Shown: piece by piece, positions 1 to 8,227 of the stretch
Numbering within the stretch: the first letter of the stretch is position 1
How the letters are laid out: each line of letters starts with the position of its first letter
Assembly (NCBI RefSeq): GCF_937941905.1
Contig: NZ_CALDGS010000163.1
Coordinates: 1-13,690, forward strand
Reading direction: 5' to 3'
Source: an uncultured Mycolicibacterium sp.
Lineage (GTDB): Bacteria > Actinomycetota > Actinomycetes > Mycobacteriales > Mycobacteriaceae
DNA: 13,690 nucleotides
The notes under the pieces: model-generated
Database searches by the model: none
What the model saw: the letters and a program-made list of their open reading frames with translations, nothing else
What the model was told of the DNA's origin: nothing
Program-made: the position numbers and the translations under genes

Positions 1-545
1 CCCGCACCACCTACCGGCGGCTGTCCGGCGGCCAGCAGCAGCGGCTCGCGCTGGCCTGCGCCATCGTCGGCCGGCCCGAGCTGGTGTTCCTCGACGAGCC
101 GACCGCCGGCATGGACGCCCACGCCCGGCTGGTGGTGTGGGAGCTCATCGACGCGCTGCGCCGCGACGGGGTGACCGTGGTGCTCACCACCCACCACCTC
201 GACGAGGCCGAACAGCTCGCCGACCGGCTGGCGATCATCGACCACGGCCACGTGGTGGCCACCGGCACCCCGGCCGAGCTGACCCGATCGGAGAATCAGC
301 TGCGGTTCTCCGCCCCGCCGCGACTGGACCTGTCCCTGCTGGTCACCGCGCTGCCGGAGGGCTACCGCGCCACCGAGACCGCCCCCGGCGAGTACCTCGT
401 CGAGGGGCACATCGACCCGCAGGTGCTGGCCACCGTCACCGCCTGGTGCGCCCGGATGGACGTGCTGGCCACCGACCTGCGGGTGGAGCAGCGCAGCCTG
501 CAGGACGTGTTCCTGGACCTGACCGGCCGGGAGCTGCGGCCGTGA
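1..545 (+). CDS. ABC transporter ATP-binding protein, 5'-truncated (Rv1458c-like)
   Basis: This is the C-terminal part of a cytoplasmic ABC ATPase; the Walker A region lies off the left edge. The reading frame is open from base 3. Visible motifs in order are the ABC signature LSGGQQQR, the Walker B LVFLDEP, the D-loop region AGMDA, and the H-loop in VVLTTHHLDEAEQL. The roughly 95 residues after the H-loop form the variable C-terminal extension common in drug- or lipid-exporter ATPases (CcmA/DrrA type). It would power the permease encoded immediately downstream, whose GTG start overlaps this gene's TGA (GTGA, 542-545), so the two are translationally coupled. By synteny with ctaA, an ATP-grasp gene and qor, it corresponds to M. 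tuberculosis Rv1458c, annotated from memory as an antibiotic-transport ATPase. The exported substrate is unknown. Family assignment is very secure. Confidence 0.95.
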   Translation, partial: RTTYRRLSGGQQQRLALACAIVGRPELVFLDEPTAGMDAHARLVVWELIDALRRDGVTVVLTTHHLDEAEQLADRLAIIDHGHVVATGTPAELTRSENQLRFSAPPRLDLSLLVTALPEGYRATETAPGEYLVEGHIDPQVLATVTAWCARMDVLATDLRVEQRSLQDVFLDLTGRELRP

Positions 546-1339
546 GCGCACGGGAGGGCCGAACCCTGGAGAACCGTTTCGCACCCGGCACCTTCACGCC
601 CGACCCGCGGCCGGCGCCGGTGCCGCGGATGCTGGGCGCCCAGTACGGGCTGGAGCTCAAGCTGCTGCTGCGCAACGGCGAGCAGCTGCTGCTGACCATG
701 TTCATCCCGATCACCCTGCTGATCGGCCTGGTGCTGCTGCCGTTCGGCGACTTCGGCCCGGACCGGCCGGCGGTGTTCGTGCCGGCCATCATGGCGCTGG
801 CGGTGATCTCCACCGCGTTCACCGGCCAGGCCATCGCGGTGGCGTTCGACCGCCGCTACGGCGCGCTCAAACGCCTCGGCGCCACCGCGCTGCCGGTGTG
901 GGGCATCATCGCCGGCAAGTCGCTGGCCGTGGTGACCGTGGTGTTCCTGCAGTCGGTCCTGCTCGGCGGGATCGGCGTCGCCCTGGGCTGGCGACCGTCG
1001 CCGGCCGGGCTGCTGCTCGGCGCGGTGGTGATCGCGGTGGGCACCGCGGTGTTCGCCGCGATGGGCCTGCTGCTCGGCGGCACGCTGCGGGCCGAGATCG
1101 TGCTGGCGCTGGCCAACCTGCTGTGGTTCGTCTTCGCCGGGCTGGGCGCGCTGACCGTCGAGCAACCCGGGGTGCCCGCCGCGGTGGCCTGGCTGGCCCG
1201 GCTCACCCCGTCCGGGGCGCTGACCGAGGCGCTGACCCGGGCGATGACGCTGTCGGTGGACTGGTTCGGTCTCGCGGTGCTCGCGGTGTGGGGCGCGGTG
1301 TCGGCACTGGCCGCGCTGCGCTGGTTCCGGTTCACCTGA
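542..1339 (+). CDS. ABC-2 type transporter permease (Rv1457c-like)
   Basis: A 265-residue integral membrane protein and the partner of the preceding ATPase. I chose GTG 542 because it overlaps the upstream stop (GTGA) and has GGGAG at 529-533 with an 8-nt spacer. About 45 hydrophilic N-terminal residues come first. About six hydrophobic segments follow, near residues 47-66, 77-99, 118-147, 153-178, 183-200 and 238-260. The cytoplasmic loop FDRRYGALKRLGAT is typical of ABC-2 (DrrB/YhhJ-like) permeases. Length and position fit M. tuberculosis Rv1457c. With the ATPase it should form an exporter of unknown, probably hydrophobic, substrate. The open frame extends further upstream inside the ATPase gene, but that part reads as Arg/Pro-rich shadow sequence and is excluded. 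Confidence 0.93.
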   Translation: MSAREGRTLENRFAPGTFTPDPRPAPVPRMLGAQYGLELKLLLRNGEQLLLTMFIPITLLIGLVLLPFGDFGPDRPAVFVPAIMALAVISTAFTGQAIAVAFDRRYGALKRLGATALPVWGIIAGKSLAVVTVVFLQSVLLGGIGVALGWRPSPAGLLLGAVVIAVGTAVFAAMGLLLGGTLRAEIVLALANLLWFVFAGLGALTVEQPGVPAAVAWLARLTPSGALTEALTRAMTLSVDWFGLAVLAVWGAVSALAALRWFRFT

Positions 1340-1344
1340 TGCCC

Positions 1345-1361
1345 TACTACGGGCTGTAGTG
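1345..1361 (+). promoter_or_regulatory. Candidate BlaI operator upstream of ctaA
   Basis: An inverted repeat TACTAC-GGGCT-GTAGT (arms 1346-1350 and 1356-1360, perfect 5-bp arms, 5-bp spacer) lies in the 39-bp gap between the permease gene and ctaA. The TACTAC/GTAGT dyad fits operators of the winged-helix repressor BlaI (M. tuberculosis Rv1846c). From memory, the BlaI regulon in that species includes the promoter region of Rv1456c, the orthologue of the gene that follows. The dyad centre is about 32 bp before the proposed start of transcription at 1385, so bound repressor would block the -35 region. Repressor identity is inferred from motif and synteny. Confidence 0.65.
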
Positions 1362-1371
1362 AGGAGTGCTC

Positions 1372-1377
1372 TACCAT
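1372..1377 (+). promoter_or_regulatory. Candidate -10 element of ctaA (leaderless)
   Basis: TACCAT fits the mycobacterial TANNNT -10 consensus and sits 7 nt before the GTG at 1385, the spacing expected when transcription begins at the start codon itself. The BlaI-like dyad lies just upstream, where a -35 element would be. No clear TTGACA-like -35 is seen, which is common in mycobacteria. This is inferred from pattern and spacing only. Confidence 0.45.
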
Positions 1378-1378
1378 C

Positions 1379-2338
1379 GTGGCCGTGCCCGCCCGCCTGT
1401 TTCTGCGGCTCGTCGACCTGCTTCCGCTGCCGAGTCTGAGGACGCAGCGCCTGATCGCCCTGCTGGTCGTGCTGACCCAGGGCGGCATCTCGGTCACCGG
1501 GGCGATCGTCCGGGTCACCGCCTCCGGGCTGGGCTGCCCCACCTGGCCCCAGTGCTTCCCGGGCAGCTTCACCCCGGTGCCGCACCCGGAGATCGCCGGC
1601 ATCCACCAGGCCGTCGAGTTCGGCAACCGGCTGATCACCTTCCTCGTGGTGGCCACCGCCATCGCCGCGGTGCTCGCCGTGACCCGCGCCCGGCGCCGCC
1701 GTGAGGTGCTCGTCTACGCCTGGCTGATGCCCGCCTCCACCGTGGTGCAGGCCGTCATCGGCGGCATCACGGTGCTCACCGGGCTGCTGTGGTGGACGGT
1801 GGCGATCCACCTGCTGGCCTCGATGGCCATGGTATGGCTGGCGGTGCTGCTCTACGTCAAGATCGGCCAGCCCGACGACGGGGTCACCACCGCCCTGGTG
1901 CCCCGCCCGCTGCGCGGGCTCACCGCGCTGTCCGGGCTGGCGCTGGCGGCGGTGCTGGTCACCGGCACCCTCGTGACCGGGGCCGGGCCGCACGCCGGCG
2001 ACAAGAGCATCGACCGCCCGGTGCCGCGACTGGCCGTCGAGATCACCAAGCTGGTGCACGCGCACGCCTCGCTGCTGGTCGGCTACCTGTCGCTGGTGAT
2101 CGGGCTGGCGTTCGGGCTGGCCGCGGTGGGCGCGGCCCGGCCGATCATGAAGCGGCTCGCGGTGCTGCTGGCGCTCATCGTGGCCCAGGCCCTGGTCGGC
2201 ATCACCCAGACCGCGACCGGGGTGCCGGCCGTGCTGGTGGCCATCCACGTCGCCGGGGCCGCCGCCTGCACGGCGGCCACCGCCGCGCTATGGGCGTCGA
2301 TGCGACAGCGGTCCCAGGCCGAGCCGGTCCAGGGCTGA
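1379..2338 (+). CDS. ctaA: Heme A synthase-like membrane protein, CtaA/COX15 family (Rv1456c-like)
   Basis: A 319-residue polytopic protein of the CtaA/COX15 family, which oxidises the C8 methyl of heme O to give heme A for the aa3 cytochrome c oxidase. Eight membrane segments can be traced in two four-helix halves. Key residues are the extracytoplasmic Cys pair C53/C59 (GLGCPTWPQC), H76 and E80 in IHQAVEFGNR, H144 (AIHLLAS), H227 (TKLVHAHASLL) and H290 (VAIHVAG). These are the paired histidines that bind heme in each half and the functionally important Glu. The start is uncertain: GTG 1379 has GAGGAG at 1361-1366, a long 12-nt spacer, while GTG 1385 lies 7 nt after a TACCAT hexamer and suits a leaderless message (317 residues). 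In M. tuberculosis the orthologue is often listed only as a membrane protein. The 3' end overlaps the opposite-strand gene by 51 bp. Confidence 0.93.
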   Translation: MAVPARLFLRLVDLLPLPSLRTQRLIALLVVLTQGGISVTGAIVRVTASGLGCPTWPQCFPGSFTPVPHPEIAGIHQAVEFGNRLITFLVVATAIAAVLAVTRARRRREVLVYAWLMPASTVVQAVIGGITVLTGLLWWTVAIHLLASMAMVWLAVLLYVKIGQPDDGVTTALVPRPLRGLTALSGLALAAVLVTGTLVTGAGPHAGDKSIDRPVPRLAVEITKLVHAHASLLVGYLSLVIGLAFGLAAVGAARPIMKRLAVLLALIVAQALVGITQTATGVPAVLVAIHVAGAAACTAATAALWASMRQRSQAEPVQG

Positions 2339-3223
2339 CTCCACCGCGACGGCGAACCGGCGCTGCCGCTGGGCGCGGGTGCCGGCGTCGAGCTGGCGCC
2401 AGCCCAGCGACGGCTCGACCAGTTCCAGCTCGAGCAGCCGCGGATCGTCCCGGTCGCCGATGAGATCGACCCGAGCGTAGAGCAACTCCTCCACCCCGAT
2501 ACCGACGTGCGCGGCGGCCGCCTCGAGGGCGCGCCGGCCGGTGTCCCACAACTGCGGGTCGGGGTCGGCCGGTGCCAGGGTCTCCTCGGCGTGGGTGCCC
2601 GACGGGTGCCAGACCGGCGGCCCGGACGGCGGCAGGATCGGGCCCTTGGTGAACGCGTGCGACGGCTCACCGCCGATGAACACCAGCGCGGTCTCGCCGG
2701 CGGCGACCCGGGCGTCGTAGGGCTGCACCAGCACGGTGCGCCCGCCGGACTGCAGTTCGGCGGCGTGCGCCCGCGCCGCATCCGGGTCGGTGAAACGCTG
2801 CGCCCCAACCGATCCCGCACCGACCGCGGGTTTGACCACCACCTCGCCGTCGAACAGCCGCACCGGTTCGCCGGGGGCGAAGAACCGGCTCGGAATCACC
2901 GGCACCCCGCGGGCGGCCAGGTCCGCCAGGTAGCGCTTGTCGGTGTTCCAGGCCACCACCGCCGGCGGGTTGAGCAGATGCCGCACGGTGCGGGTCCAGG
3001 CCAGGAACTCCTCGCGCCGGTCGATGTAGTCCCAGGTGGCGCGCAGAATGACCAGATCGGCCTGCAGGATGTCGGGGTTGTCCCAGGACAGCCAGCGGGC
3101 GTGCAGGCCGCGCCCGCGCAGTGCGTCCACCAGGCCGTCGTCGTCGCCGTCCCCGGCCGGCAGGGCCGGACATCCGGCGAACACGATGCGGGGATGGAAC
3201 ACGTCCGGCCGGGCCAGCTTCAT
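2288..3223 (-). CDS. ATP-grasp domain protein (Rv1455-like)
   Basis: A 311-residue soluble protein with the pattern of an ATP-grasp ligase, a fold that couples ATP hydrolysis to joining a carboxylate and a nucleophile. Its substrate is unknown. An N-terminal domain contains the block LRATWDYIDRREEF near residues 60-73. Then come the ATP-grasp elements: K96 in NTDKRYL, a second nucleotide-contacting lysine K131 in VVVKPAVGAGSVGA (glycine-rich loop), the adenine-contact strand VLVQPYD (165-171), and acidic metal-binding positions in ARVDLIGD (250-257) and LELELVEPSLGW (264-275). The ATG at 3223 is preceded by TAGAAT with a 7-nt gap and no Shine-Dalgarno, so it is probably leaderless. It diverges from qor across 24 bp and converges with ctaA with a 51-bp overlap. 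The position matches M. tuberculosis Rv1455, annotated as conserved hypothetical. Confidence 0.9.
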   Translation of the reverse strand: MKLARPDVFHPRIVFAGCPALPAGDGDDDGLVDALRGRGLHARWLSWDNPDILQADLVILRATWDYIDRREEFLAWTRTVRHLLNPPAVVAWNTDKRYLADLAARGVPVIPSRFFAPGEPVRLFDGEVVVKPAVGAGSVGAQRFTDPDAARAHAAELQSGGRTVLVQPYDARVAAGETALVFIGGEPSHAFTKGPILPPSGPPVWHPSGTHAEETLAPADPDPQLWDTGRRALEAAAAHVGIGVEELLYARVDLIGDRDDPRLLELELVEPSLGWRQLDAGTRAQRQRRFAVAVESALDRLGLGPLSHRRP

Positions 3224-3230
3224 TGTTCGA

Positions 3231-3236
3231 ATTCTA
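3231..3236 (-). promoter_or_regulatory. Candidate -10 element of a leaderless ATP-grasp transcript
   Basis: On the minus strand the sequence reads TAGAAT-TCGAACA-ATG. A good TANNNT hexamer ends 7 nt before the start codon, so transcription is expected to start at the A of ATG. There is no purine-rich ribosome-binding site in this interval, which supports leaderless translation. The hexamer lies in the 24-bp divergent gap and overlaps the qor ribosome-binding site on the other strand. Confidence 0.5.
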
Positions 3237-3240
3237 GGAG
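3236..3240 (+). promoter_or_regulatory. Ribosome-binding site of qor
   Basis: AGGAG lies 7 nt before ATG 3248, which favours that start over the in-frame ATG at 3257. The latter has a weaker GGAAG (3243-3247) 9 nt upstream but agrees better with the usual N-terminus of Qor proteins. Confidence 0.55.
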
Positions 3241-3247
3241 TTGGAAG

Positions 3248-4231
3248 ATGGGCACCATGAAAGCCATCGAAGTCAGCCGGACCGGGGGCCCCGAGGTCCT
3301 CACCCTCGTCGAGCGTCCCGAGCCGCAGCCGGGACCGGGTCAGGTGCAGATCCGCGCCGAGGCCATCGGCGTCAACTACATCGACACCTACTTCCGGTCC
3401 GGCCTGTACCCGCGGGAGCTGCCGTTCGTCGTCGGCACCGAGGTGTGCGGAACCGTCACCGCCGTCGGCGCGGGCGCCCCGGCCGACCTGCTGGGCCGCC
3501 GGGTGGTCACCGACAAGGCGCTCGGCGCCTACGCCGACTACACCGTCGCCCCGGCCGATTTCGTCGCCCCGGTGCCCGACGGCCTGGCCGCCGACCAGGT
3601 CGCCTCCGCACTGCTGAAGGGCATGACCGTGCACTACCTGATCAAGTCCACCTACCCGGTCCAGGCCGGCGACACCGTGCTGGTGCACGCCGCCGCCGGC
3701 GGGGTCGGGCTGATCCTGACCCAGTGGGCCACCAGGCTCGGCGCCAAGGTAATCGGCACCGCCTCCACCCCGGCCAAGGCCGAGCTGGCCCGCCGGGCCG
3801 GTGCGGTCGAGGTGCTCGACTACCCCACCGACCCGCAGGCCTTCGGCGCGCGGATCCGCGAGCTCACCGACGGCCGGGGCGTGGCCGCGGTCTACGACGG
3901 GGTCGGGCAGAGCACCTTCGACGCCAGCCTGGCCAGCCTCGCGGTGCGCGGCACGCTGGCGCTGTTCGGCCAGGCCAGCGGCCCGGTGCCGCCGGTGGAC
4001 CCGCAGCGGCTCAACGCCGCCGGGTCGGTGTACCTGACCCGGCCGAACCTGGCCCACTACACCCGCACCCCGGACGAGTTCGCCTGGCGGGCCGGCGAGT
4101 TCCTGGCCGCGGTGACCGACGGCACGCTGACGATCACCGTCGGCGAGCGCTACCCGCTGGCCGAGGCGCAGCGGGCGCACACCGACCTGCAGGGCCGCCG
4201 CACGGTCGGCTCGATCGTGCTGCTGCCCTAG
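3248..4231 (+). CDS. qor: NADPH:quinone oxidoreductase, zinc-free MDR family (Rv1454c-like)
   Basis: A 327-residue cytosolic medium-chain dehydrogenase/reductase of the quinone oxidoreductase (zeta-crystallin) class, which reduces quinones with NADPH. It starts MKAIEVSRTGGPEVL (from residue 4), continues with the GroES-like domain block AIGVNYIDTYFRSGLYPREL, and has the Rossmann nucleotide-binding loop HAAAGGVGLIL (residues 147-157). Catalytic-zinc ligands of alcohol dehydrogenases are absent, as expected. The C-terminal block VDPQRLNAAGSVYLTRP is highly characteristic, and much of the sequence agrees with what I recall of M. tuberculosis Rv1454c. ATG 3248 has the better ribosome-binding site; ATG 3257 (324 residues) fits family length and N-terminus. 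Its TAG stop shares the CTAG tetranucleotide (4228-4231) with the convergent P450 gene. Confidence 0.96.
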   Translation: MGTMKAIEVSRTGGPEVLTLVERPEPQPGPGQVQIRAEAIGVNYIDTYFRSGLYPRELPFVVGTEVCGTVTAVGAGAPADLLGRRVVTDKALGAYADYTVAPADFVAPVPDGLAADQVASALLKGMTVHYLIKSTYPVQAGDTVLVHAAAGGVGLILTQWATRLGAKVIGTASTPAKAELARRAGAVEVLDYPTDPQAFGARIRELTDGRGVAAVYDGVGQSTFDASLASLAVRGTLALFGQASGPVPPVDPQRLNAAGSVYLTRPNLAHYTRTPDEFAWRAGEFLAAVTDGTLTITVGERYPLAEAQRAHTDLQGRRTVGSIVLLP

Positions 4232-5496
4232 GCCGGGGTGAACTCGATGTGCAGGTCGGCCAGGCCGCGCATGATGAACGTCGGCTCGTAGCGGTACCGG
4301 CGCGCCCCCGCCGGCCCGTGCCGCAGCTCGTCGATGCGGATGTCGCGCATCCGGTCCAGGATCCGGTTCAACGAGATCCGGCCCTCGGCGCGGGCCAGCG
4401 GGGCGCCCGGGCAGGAGTGCGGACCGCGGATGAACGCGATCTGCTCCCGCACGTTGGGCCGCTCCGGGCGGAACGTGTTGGGGTCGTCGAACTTTCGCGG
4501 ATCCCGGTTGCAGGCGCCGGGCAGCAGCATCACCGTGGTGCCGGCCGGGACCTGCACCCCTCCGATGGTGGTGGTGGTCCGGGCCATCCGGAAGTGCGCC
4601 TTGACCGGGCTGTCCATCCGAAGCGTCTCCTCCAGGAACGCCGGGATCAGACCGCGGTCGGCGCGCAACCGGTCCTGCAGCAGCCGGTCCTCGGCGATGT
4701 GGCGCACCGCGAAACTCACCAGCTTGGTCGTGGTCTCGGTGCCGGCGGCGAACAAGAACGTCGACAGCGTCACCACATCGGCGACCGCCGGGATCGAGCC
4801 GTCCTCGTAGCGGGCGTGGGCGAGTTCGGTCAGCACGTCCTGCCGCGGACTGCGGCGCCGGTCCTCGATGTAGGCGGTGAACGCGTCGTTGAGGAACTCC
4901 AGCGGGTTGTGGGTGGTGGGCGCGTCCTTGCCCAACTCCCCCACCGACTCCAGCGCGAAGGCCGCCTTGAACCGCTCGTGGTCGGCCGCCGGCACCCCGA
5001 GCAGGTCGGCGATCACCAGCAGCGCGAACGGTTTGGCGTAGTCCTCGAGGAACTCCGAGCGGCCGCGGTCGAGGAAGGTGTCGAGCTGGGTGTCGGCCAG
5101 CCGCCACATGAACGCCTCGTTCTCCTTGAGCCGCTTGGGCGTGATGAGTCTGTTCAACAGCCCGCGGGTGCGGGTGTGCAACGGCGGGTCCTGCGAAGTG
5201 ATGTGCCCGGCCATCGGCACCACGTGCCGGTGCTGCTCGATCAGGTCGGACACGTCGTCACGACCCTCCTGCGGGCCGAACGGCATGCCGGAGAACGGGC
5301 CGGCCACCGAGACCACCGAGGAGAACGCCGGATTGCGGTAGACCTCCAGCGCCTCGGCGTAGCCGGTGACGGCCAGCACCCGATGCGGGGTGGCCGCCAC
5401 CACCGGACCCCTGCCCCGCAACCGGTCGAAGTACGGGTAGGGGTCGGCGACCAGCGATTCGTCGGTGAAGAAGTCCACGGTGTCGTGCTCGGTCAC
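4228..5496 (-). CDS. Cytochrome P450, intact (distal gene of operon)
   Basis: A 422-residue soluble bacterial P450, a heme-thiolate monooxygenase that inserts one oxygen atom using electrons from a ferredoxin/reductase pair. Motifs: I-helix AGTETT (residues 251-256) with the O2-activating acid/Thr pair, K-helix E290-x-x-R293 (EETLR), and the heme-ligand loop FIRGPHSCPG with axial C362. The loop fits FxxGxHxCxG with Ile instead of the usual Gly at the second place. The GTG start at 5496 overlaps the TGA of the upstream P450 (GTGA), showing translational coupling. The stop TAG shares CTAG with qor. Substrate and CYP family cannot be named from the sequence. The two P450s of this operon are clearly different in sequence, so they are not a recent tandem duplication. 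No ferredoxin or reductase gene is present in the window. Confidence 0.94.
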   Translation of the reverse strand: MTEHDTVDFFTDESLVADPYPYFDRLRGRGPVVAATPHRVLAVTGYAEALEVYRNPAFSSVVSVAGPFSGMPFGPQEGRDDVSDLIEQHRHVVPMAGHITSQDPPLHTRTRGLLNRLITPKRLKENEAFMWRLADTQLDTFLDRGRSEFLEDYAKPFALLVIADLLGVPAADHERFKAAFALESVGELGKDAPTTHNPLEFLNDAFTAYIEDRRRSPRQDVLTELAHARYEDGSIPAVADVVTLSTFLFAAGTETTTKLVSFAVRHIAEDRLLQDRLRADRGLIPAFLEETLRMDSPVKAHFRMARTTTTIGGVQVPAGTTVMLLPGACNRDPRKFDDPNTFRPERPNVREQIAFIRGPHSCPGAPLARAEGRISLNRILDRMRDIRIDELRHGPAGARRYRYEPTFIMRGLADLHIEFTPA

Positions 5497-6741
5497 GGCA
5501 TGCTCCGGGTCGGTTCGGTGCCCTGCGCCGGCGCATCGAACCGCACCGGCAGCGCGGTCGGCGACCGGAACACCTGCCCGCGGATGTAGACGTCCCCGCC
5601 GTCGGGGTCCAGGCGCAGGCCGGGCAGCCGGTCCAGCAACAGATTCAGTCCCACCCGCATCTCCATCCGGGCCAGGTGCATGCCCAGGCAGACGTGCCCG
5701 CCGGAGCCGAAGCCGAGGTGCGCGCGGGCCGGGCGGAAGATGTCGAACCGGTCCGGGTCGGGGTAACGGGTCTCCTGCCGGTTCGCCGCCCCGAGCACCG
5801 GCAGCACCGAGCAGCCGGCCGGGACGGGCACCCCGCCGAGTTCGGTGTCCCGGGTGGCCACCCGGGTGATCATGAGCAGCGGCGGTTCCCAGCGCACCGC
5901 CTCCTCGATGGCCTGCGGGACGAGTGCGCGGTCGGCGCACACCGCCTGCAGCTGGTCCGGATCGGTGAGCAACCCGTAGAGCAGGTTGCCCAGGGCCCGG
6001 TAGGTGGTCTCCACGCCGGCCGGCAGCAACAGCCGCAGGAAGGAGAAGATCTCCTCGTCCGACAGGCGCTCGCCGTCGAGTTCGGCGGCGGCCAGCGCGC
6101 TGATCAGATCGTCGCGCGGCTCGGCGCGGCGGGCGGCCAGGATGGGCCGGAAGTAGTCGGCCAGCGCGGCGGAGGCCGCCCGGCCGCGTTCCGGGTTGAC
6201 GGTGAACGACAGCAGCGAGATCGACCAGCGCTGGAACCGGGCGTAGTCCTGCTGCGGCAGGCCCAGCAGCGCGGCGATGATCAGCGTCGGGAACGGGAAG
6301 GTGAACTCGCGGGTCAGTTCGGCGCCGCCGCGGTCGGCGAACCGGTCGATCAACGCCTCGCCGACCGGCCGGACCAGGGTGTCCTCCCAGCGGGCCAGCG
6401 ACTTCTGGGTGAACGCCTTGGCCACCAACTCGCGGTGCCGGCCGTGCTCGGGCTCGTCCATGCCGAGCATGACGTGCTCGCCGAACACGTCGCCGAAGGC
6501 CTGGGTGACGATCGCCGAGGAGAACGTCTCGTTGTCCCGCAGCACCTGCTGGGCCTCCGCGTAGCGGTAGACCATGAAGATCGGCTTGCCCTCCTCGCCC
6601 GGGATGCCGGGGGATCTCGAGGCGCTGGACGGGCTCCTCCCGCCGCAACCGGGCCAGCTCGGTGTGCGGGTCACGGACGTCGCCGGCGGCGAAGTCCTCG
6701 AATTCGCCGAAGTCCGCGAGATCCTCGAACAGCAGTTGCAC
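5493..6741 (-). CDS. Cytochrome P450 with a 1-nt frameshift near the N-terminus
   Basis: A second P450 whose reading frame is broken. From GTG 6741, which has GAGGAGG 5 nt upstream, the frame encodes a credible N-terminus (MQLLFEDLADFGEF, then RDPHTELARLRREEPVQRLEIP). It then loses P450 similarity at a C5 run (G5 at 6609-6613 on +). The +1 frame continues with GIPGEEGKPIFMVYRYAEAQ and the rest of the enzyme. Removing one C restores exactly 415 residues. Motifs in restored numbering: I-helix AGVETT (241-246), E280-x-x-R283, and heme loop FGSGGHVCLG with C351. A GTG at 6674 could open the second frame alone (393 residues), but it lacks a ribosome-binding site and gives a non-P450 N-terminus. 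Sequencing error, phase variation or true gene decay are all possible. The preceding ALDH stop is 10 nt upstream. Confidence 0.88.
6609..6613 (-). other. Homopolymer frameshift site in P450 gene
   Basis: A run of five G on + (five C in the coding strand) lies where the two partial P450 frames must join. With four C the coding strand reads ATC CCC GGC ATC CCG (I-P-G-I-P), giving a continuous protein. With five C the first frame runs on into Arg/Gly-rich shadow sequence. Confidence 0.75.
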
Positions 6742-6746
6742 GCGCG

Positions 6747-6751
6747 CCTCC

Positions 6752-6753
<2 letters not shown>
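6747..6753 (-). promoter_or_regulatory. Ribosome-binding site of the frameshifted P450
   Basis: GAGGAGG on the minus strand, 5 nt before GTG 6741 and overlapping the ALDH stop codon (TGA, 6752-6754). This strong site identifies 6741 as the true start, which in turn shows that the downstream P450 body is out of frame with its own start. Confidence 0.75.

Positions 6754-8223
<1,470 letters not shown>

Positions 8224-8227
<4 letters not shown>

Noticed and set aside
362..2248. 628-codon open frame on - opposite the transporter and ctaA genes
   Set aside because: Composition is Gly/His/Gln/Arg-rich shadow sequence, there are no domain motifs, and both + genes beneath it are clearly real.
3226..3234. 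TTCGAA and GAATTC palindromes in the qor/ATP-grasp gap
   Set aside because: Very short palindromes expected around the AT-rich -10 hexamer; not enough symmetry to claim an operator.
3241..5589. 782-codon open frame on + across qor and the P450
   Set aside because: Arg/Pro/Gly-rich out-of-frame translation of qor, then antisense of the P450; long stop-free frames are common at this GC content.
6599..6620. Programmed ribosomal frameshifting in the P450 gene
   Set aside because: A C5 run alone is a weak slip site, no downstream pseudoknot or internal Shine-Dalgarno was apparent, and P450 genes are not known to use recoding. Error or mutation is simpler.
5493..6674. Shorter intact P450 (393 residues) from GTG 6674
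   Set aside because: No Shine-Dalgarno, and its first about 22 residues are Ser/Arg/Pro-rich and out of frame with a better P450 N-terminus that begins at 6741. Kept only as an alternative.
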